NCBI GenBank assembly: GCA_003152255.1 | Contig: PLZT01000472.1 | Location: forward strand, 1-7,598 | Length of the DNA stretch: 7,598 nucleotides | Source: Methylocystaceae bacterium | GTDB lineage: Bacteria; Pseudomonadota; Alphaproteobacteria; Rhizobiales; Beijerinckiaceae | Direction of reading: 5' to 3' | Shown here: one piece after another, positions 5,809 to 7,598 of the stretch | Layout of the letters: every line of letters begins with the position of its first letter | Numbering within the stretch: position 1 is the first letter of the stretch | Notes under the pieces: model-generated | Told to the model about the DNA's origin: nothing | What the model saw: the letters and a program-made list of their open reading frames with translations, nothing else | Databases searched by the model: none | Program-made: the position numbers and the translations under genes

Positions 5809-5868
5809 CATAGCGCAGCCTTCCATTCGCTGGACAAGATTGCACCATCAAACCATGGGATCAAACAT

Positions 5869-7598
5869 CTAGCTGGAAATGGCCTCAACACGCTCCAGGT
5901 AGCTTGACAATTCGCTCACGCATTTGCGCGACGTTTCGATGTCGGCGTTCTGGGCTGCCAGTTCAAGCGCGGCGCAGATGTCGGTGATTTCCTGGAATCC
6001 AAACATGCCTCCGGAGCCACTCATTTGATGCCCCAGAAATGTCACGGTCTCAAGATCAACCCGATCTAGGGCGGCCAATATAAAATTGGCATTCTGCCTG
6101 CAGTTTAGTAAATATGCGGGAATCCGGTCTGCGAATTTAGTGTTCAAGCGCGCAGCGACCGCGTCTATGCGACCACCCTCATCCTTCATTATTGGCGACG
6201 CAATTTGGAAACGCTCCTTGATCGCTTGCAACAGCACCTCTTGCTTGATTGGTTTCGTCAAAAAAGCCGTGCAGCCTGCCGCCAGACACATTTCCCGATC
6301 CCCTTTCAAGGCGGAGGCCGTCAGGGCGATGATTGGCGTCGGCGGTCGATCGTTCGCCTGTTCCCACGCTCGAATTGAACGCGTCGCGGTCAAGCCATCC
6401 ATAACCGGCATTTGCCGATCCATCAGAACAAGATCGTAGTGTCCGGCCGTAAATTTTTCACAAGCGATAGCTCCAGTCTCGGCTATCTCGACCTGATAAG
6501 GCGTGTCCTCAAGATAAGCCATGGTAATCGTACAATTATCGGCGGAGTCCTCCGCCAGAAGAATACGCAGCGCCGGCAGTTGCGCCTCGGGATCCGCGCC
6601 AACCGTCATGAGTGTCGGCCGATTGGTCGTGGGCCAGATCTCGAATGGCACGGCGAACGAAAACTCGCTGCCTACTCCCATACCGCTTTCGACCCAGATT
6701 CGCCCGCCCATTAATTCCACAAGACGTCTCGAAATTGTAAGGCCAAGCCCCGAGCCCCCGAACCTGCGCGTGGTGGACGAATCTGCTTGCGTGAAGCGTT
6801 CAAACACTCGGCTCAATTTCTCGCTCGGAATGCCGATGCCGGTGTCGGAGACCGCGAACCGCAATGCGGTCGGGACGGCGAAATTCCCATCCAGCGTGAC
6901 TCGTAAGGAGACTTCGCCGGATTCCGTGAACTTGATCGCATTGCCAAGTAAATTAAGCAGCACCTGTCGAAGCCGCGTCGGGTCGCCGACCAAGTCGTTA
7001 GGCGCGCTCGGCGCGATCTCGCATACCAAGGCCAGTCCTTTTTCATTGGCCCGGGTCGCCACCATCTCCATCACCTTCTCAAGGTGGTCGTGCAACGAGA
7101 AGCCGGTTTGCTCCAGTTCGAGCTGCGAGGCTTCGACCTTGGAGAGATCGAGAATGTCGTTGATGAGATTCAGCAGATTGTCTCCGGCGCGGCGAAAGAT
7201 CTGCACATATTTGTCCTGCTCTGGGGAAAGGGCGGTCTTGGCGAGCAGGTCGGCGATGCCCATGATCGCATTCATCGGCGTTCGTATTTCGTGACTCATG
7301 CTCGCCAGAAATTCCGACTTGGTCCGGCTCGCGCTTTCGGCGGCGGCCTTGGCTTGCTGCAATTCCGCCTCCACGCGCTTACGCTCCGTGACATCGCGCG
7401 CCGCCGCGAACACGCCCTGTAGCGTGCGGTTCCGGTCGTAAAACGTGGTCGCATTGTATGAAACGACCGTCTGCTTTCCGTCGCGCGCGCGCGCTGTCAA
7501 CTCGTAGTCGGTCACCGACTTTTCGCTCAGCACGAGCTTGATCGCGGCTTCGGCCCGCTCCGGATCGGTGAAATAGCTTTTGAACGGCGCGCCGATCA
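5869..7598 (-). CDS. Hybrid sensor histidine kinase, PAS-HisKA-HATPase-REC-Hpt (5' end beyond window)
   Basis: The frame is open to the right edge (first full codon at 7596), so the N-terminus lies outside the window; at least 575 residues are visible. Positions below count from the GTG at 7533. A PAS/PAC domain (from IGAPFKSYFTDPERAE to GVFAAARDVTERKR) is followed by a coiled linker. Next come HisKA with phospho-acceptor H81 in FLASMSHEIRTPMN, and HATPase_c with the N box (NAIKF, N198), DTGIGIP (D230) and GGSGLGL (259-265). The receiver has acidic E328/D329, phospho-acceptor D372 in LVLMDRQMPVMDG, T405 and K427. The C-terminal Hpt domain has H502 in LGHQMSGSGGMFGF. All phosphorelay residues are present, so it is likely active as a four-step relay. 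The Hpt motif has Ser where HxxK is usual. No membrane segment is seen in this part, and no response regulator is adjacent, so the signal and output are unknown. Confidence 0.95.
   Translation of the reverse strand, partial: IGAPFKSYFTDPERAEAAIKLVLSEKSVTDYELTARARDGKQTVVSYNATTFYDRNRTLQGVFAAARDVTERKRVEAELQQAKAAAESASRTKSEFLASMSHEIRTPMNAIMGIADLLAKTALSPEQDKYVQIFRRAGDNLLNLINDILDLSKVEASQLELEQTGFSLHDHLEKVMEMVATRANEKGLALVCEIAPSAPNDLVGDPTRLRQVLLNLLGNAIKFTESGEVSLRVTLDGNFAVPTALRFAVSDTGIGIPSEKLSRVFERFTQADSSTTRRFGGSGLGLTISRRLVELMGGRIWVESGMGVGSEFSFAVPFEIWPTTNRPTLMTVGADPEAQLPALRILLAEDSADNCTITMAYLEDTPYQVEIAETGAIACEKFTAGHYDLVLMDRQMPVMDGLTATRSIRAWEQANDRPPTPIIALTASALKGDREMCLAAGCTAFLTKPIKQEVLLQAIKERFQIASPIMKDEGGRIDAVAARLNTKFADRIPAYLLNCRQNANFILAALDRVDLETVTFLGHQMSGSGGMFGFQEITDICAALELAAQNADIETSRKCVSELSSYLERVEAISS

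Noticed and set aside
1..7598. CRISPR arrays, tRNA or rRNA genes, riboswitches
   Set aside because: Reading both strands, I saw no regularly spaced repeats, no cloverleaf-like TTC-A/CCA pattern and no rRNA-like segment.

Overview
The window looks like chromosomal DNA of an alphaproteobacterium, most likely in the Hyphomicrobiales/Rhizobiales and possibly near PHB-storing methylotrophs such as Methylocystis. This is inferred from protein families, not proven. The clues are a phasin and a PHB-depolymerase-type esterase, a GcrA-family sigma-interacting domain (a family typical of Alphaproteobacteria), the 3' end of a cyclic beta-1,2-glucan synthase (NdvB-like) gene, high-GC codon use, and IS6 and IS481 remnants of the kind common in rhizobial genomes.

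Layout. Positions 1-692 are a graveyard. A frameshifted C-terminal piece of an IS6-family transposase (minus strand) abuts the last ~97 codons of an NdvB/GH94-type gene (plus strand). Positions 745-773 hold a striking inverted repeat (11-base arms, 10/11 matched, 7-base spacer). It lies just upstream of a tight plus-strand operon of a Phd/YefM-type antitoxin (vapB), a PIN-domain toxin (vapC) and a tyrosine recombinase. Both junctions are stop/start overlaps (TGATG and ATGA). Positions 2662-2919 hold a perfect 14-base palindrome and a 15-codon ORF with a good ribosome binding site, but no recognisable gene.

From 2920 to the right edge everything reads on the minus strand. In transcription order these are a partial PAS-HisKA-HATPase-REC-Hpt hybrid kinase (enters from the right edge, ends at 5869), a degraded IS481 transposase end (5574-5808), a phasin (4978-5355) with a readable promoter and two TGC-N3-GCA elements, a stand-alone GcrA C-terminal-domain protein (4437-4838), and a PHB-depolymerase-family esterase (2920-4203). 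The gaps 4204-4436 and 4839-4977 hold nothing I can call.

How the parts may work together. The phasin and esterase suggest a storage-polymer locus, with the phasin probably controlled by a PhaR-type granule-sensing repressor. The vapB-vapC-recombinase cassette looks like the core of a small mobile or stabilised genomic island lying between the decayed ndvB/IS6 region and the PHB locus. The most unusual points are the translational coupling of a toxin-antitoxin pair to a tyrosine recombinase next to a recombination-site-like inverted repeat, and the GcrA-like protein without its DNA-binding domain.
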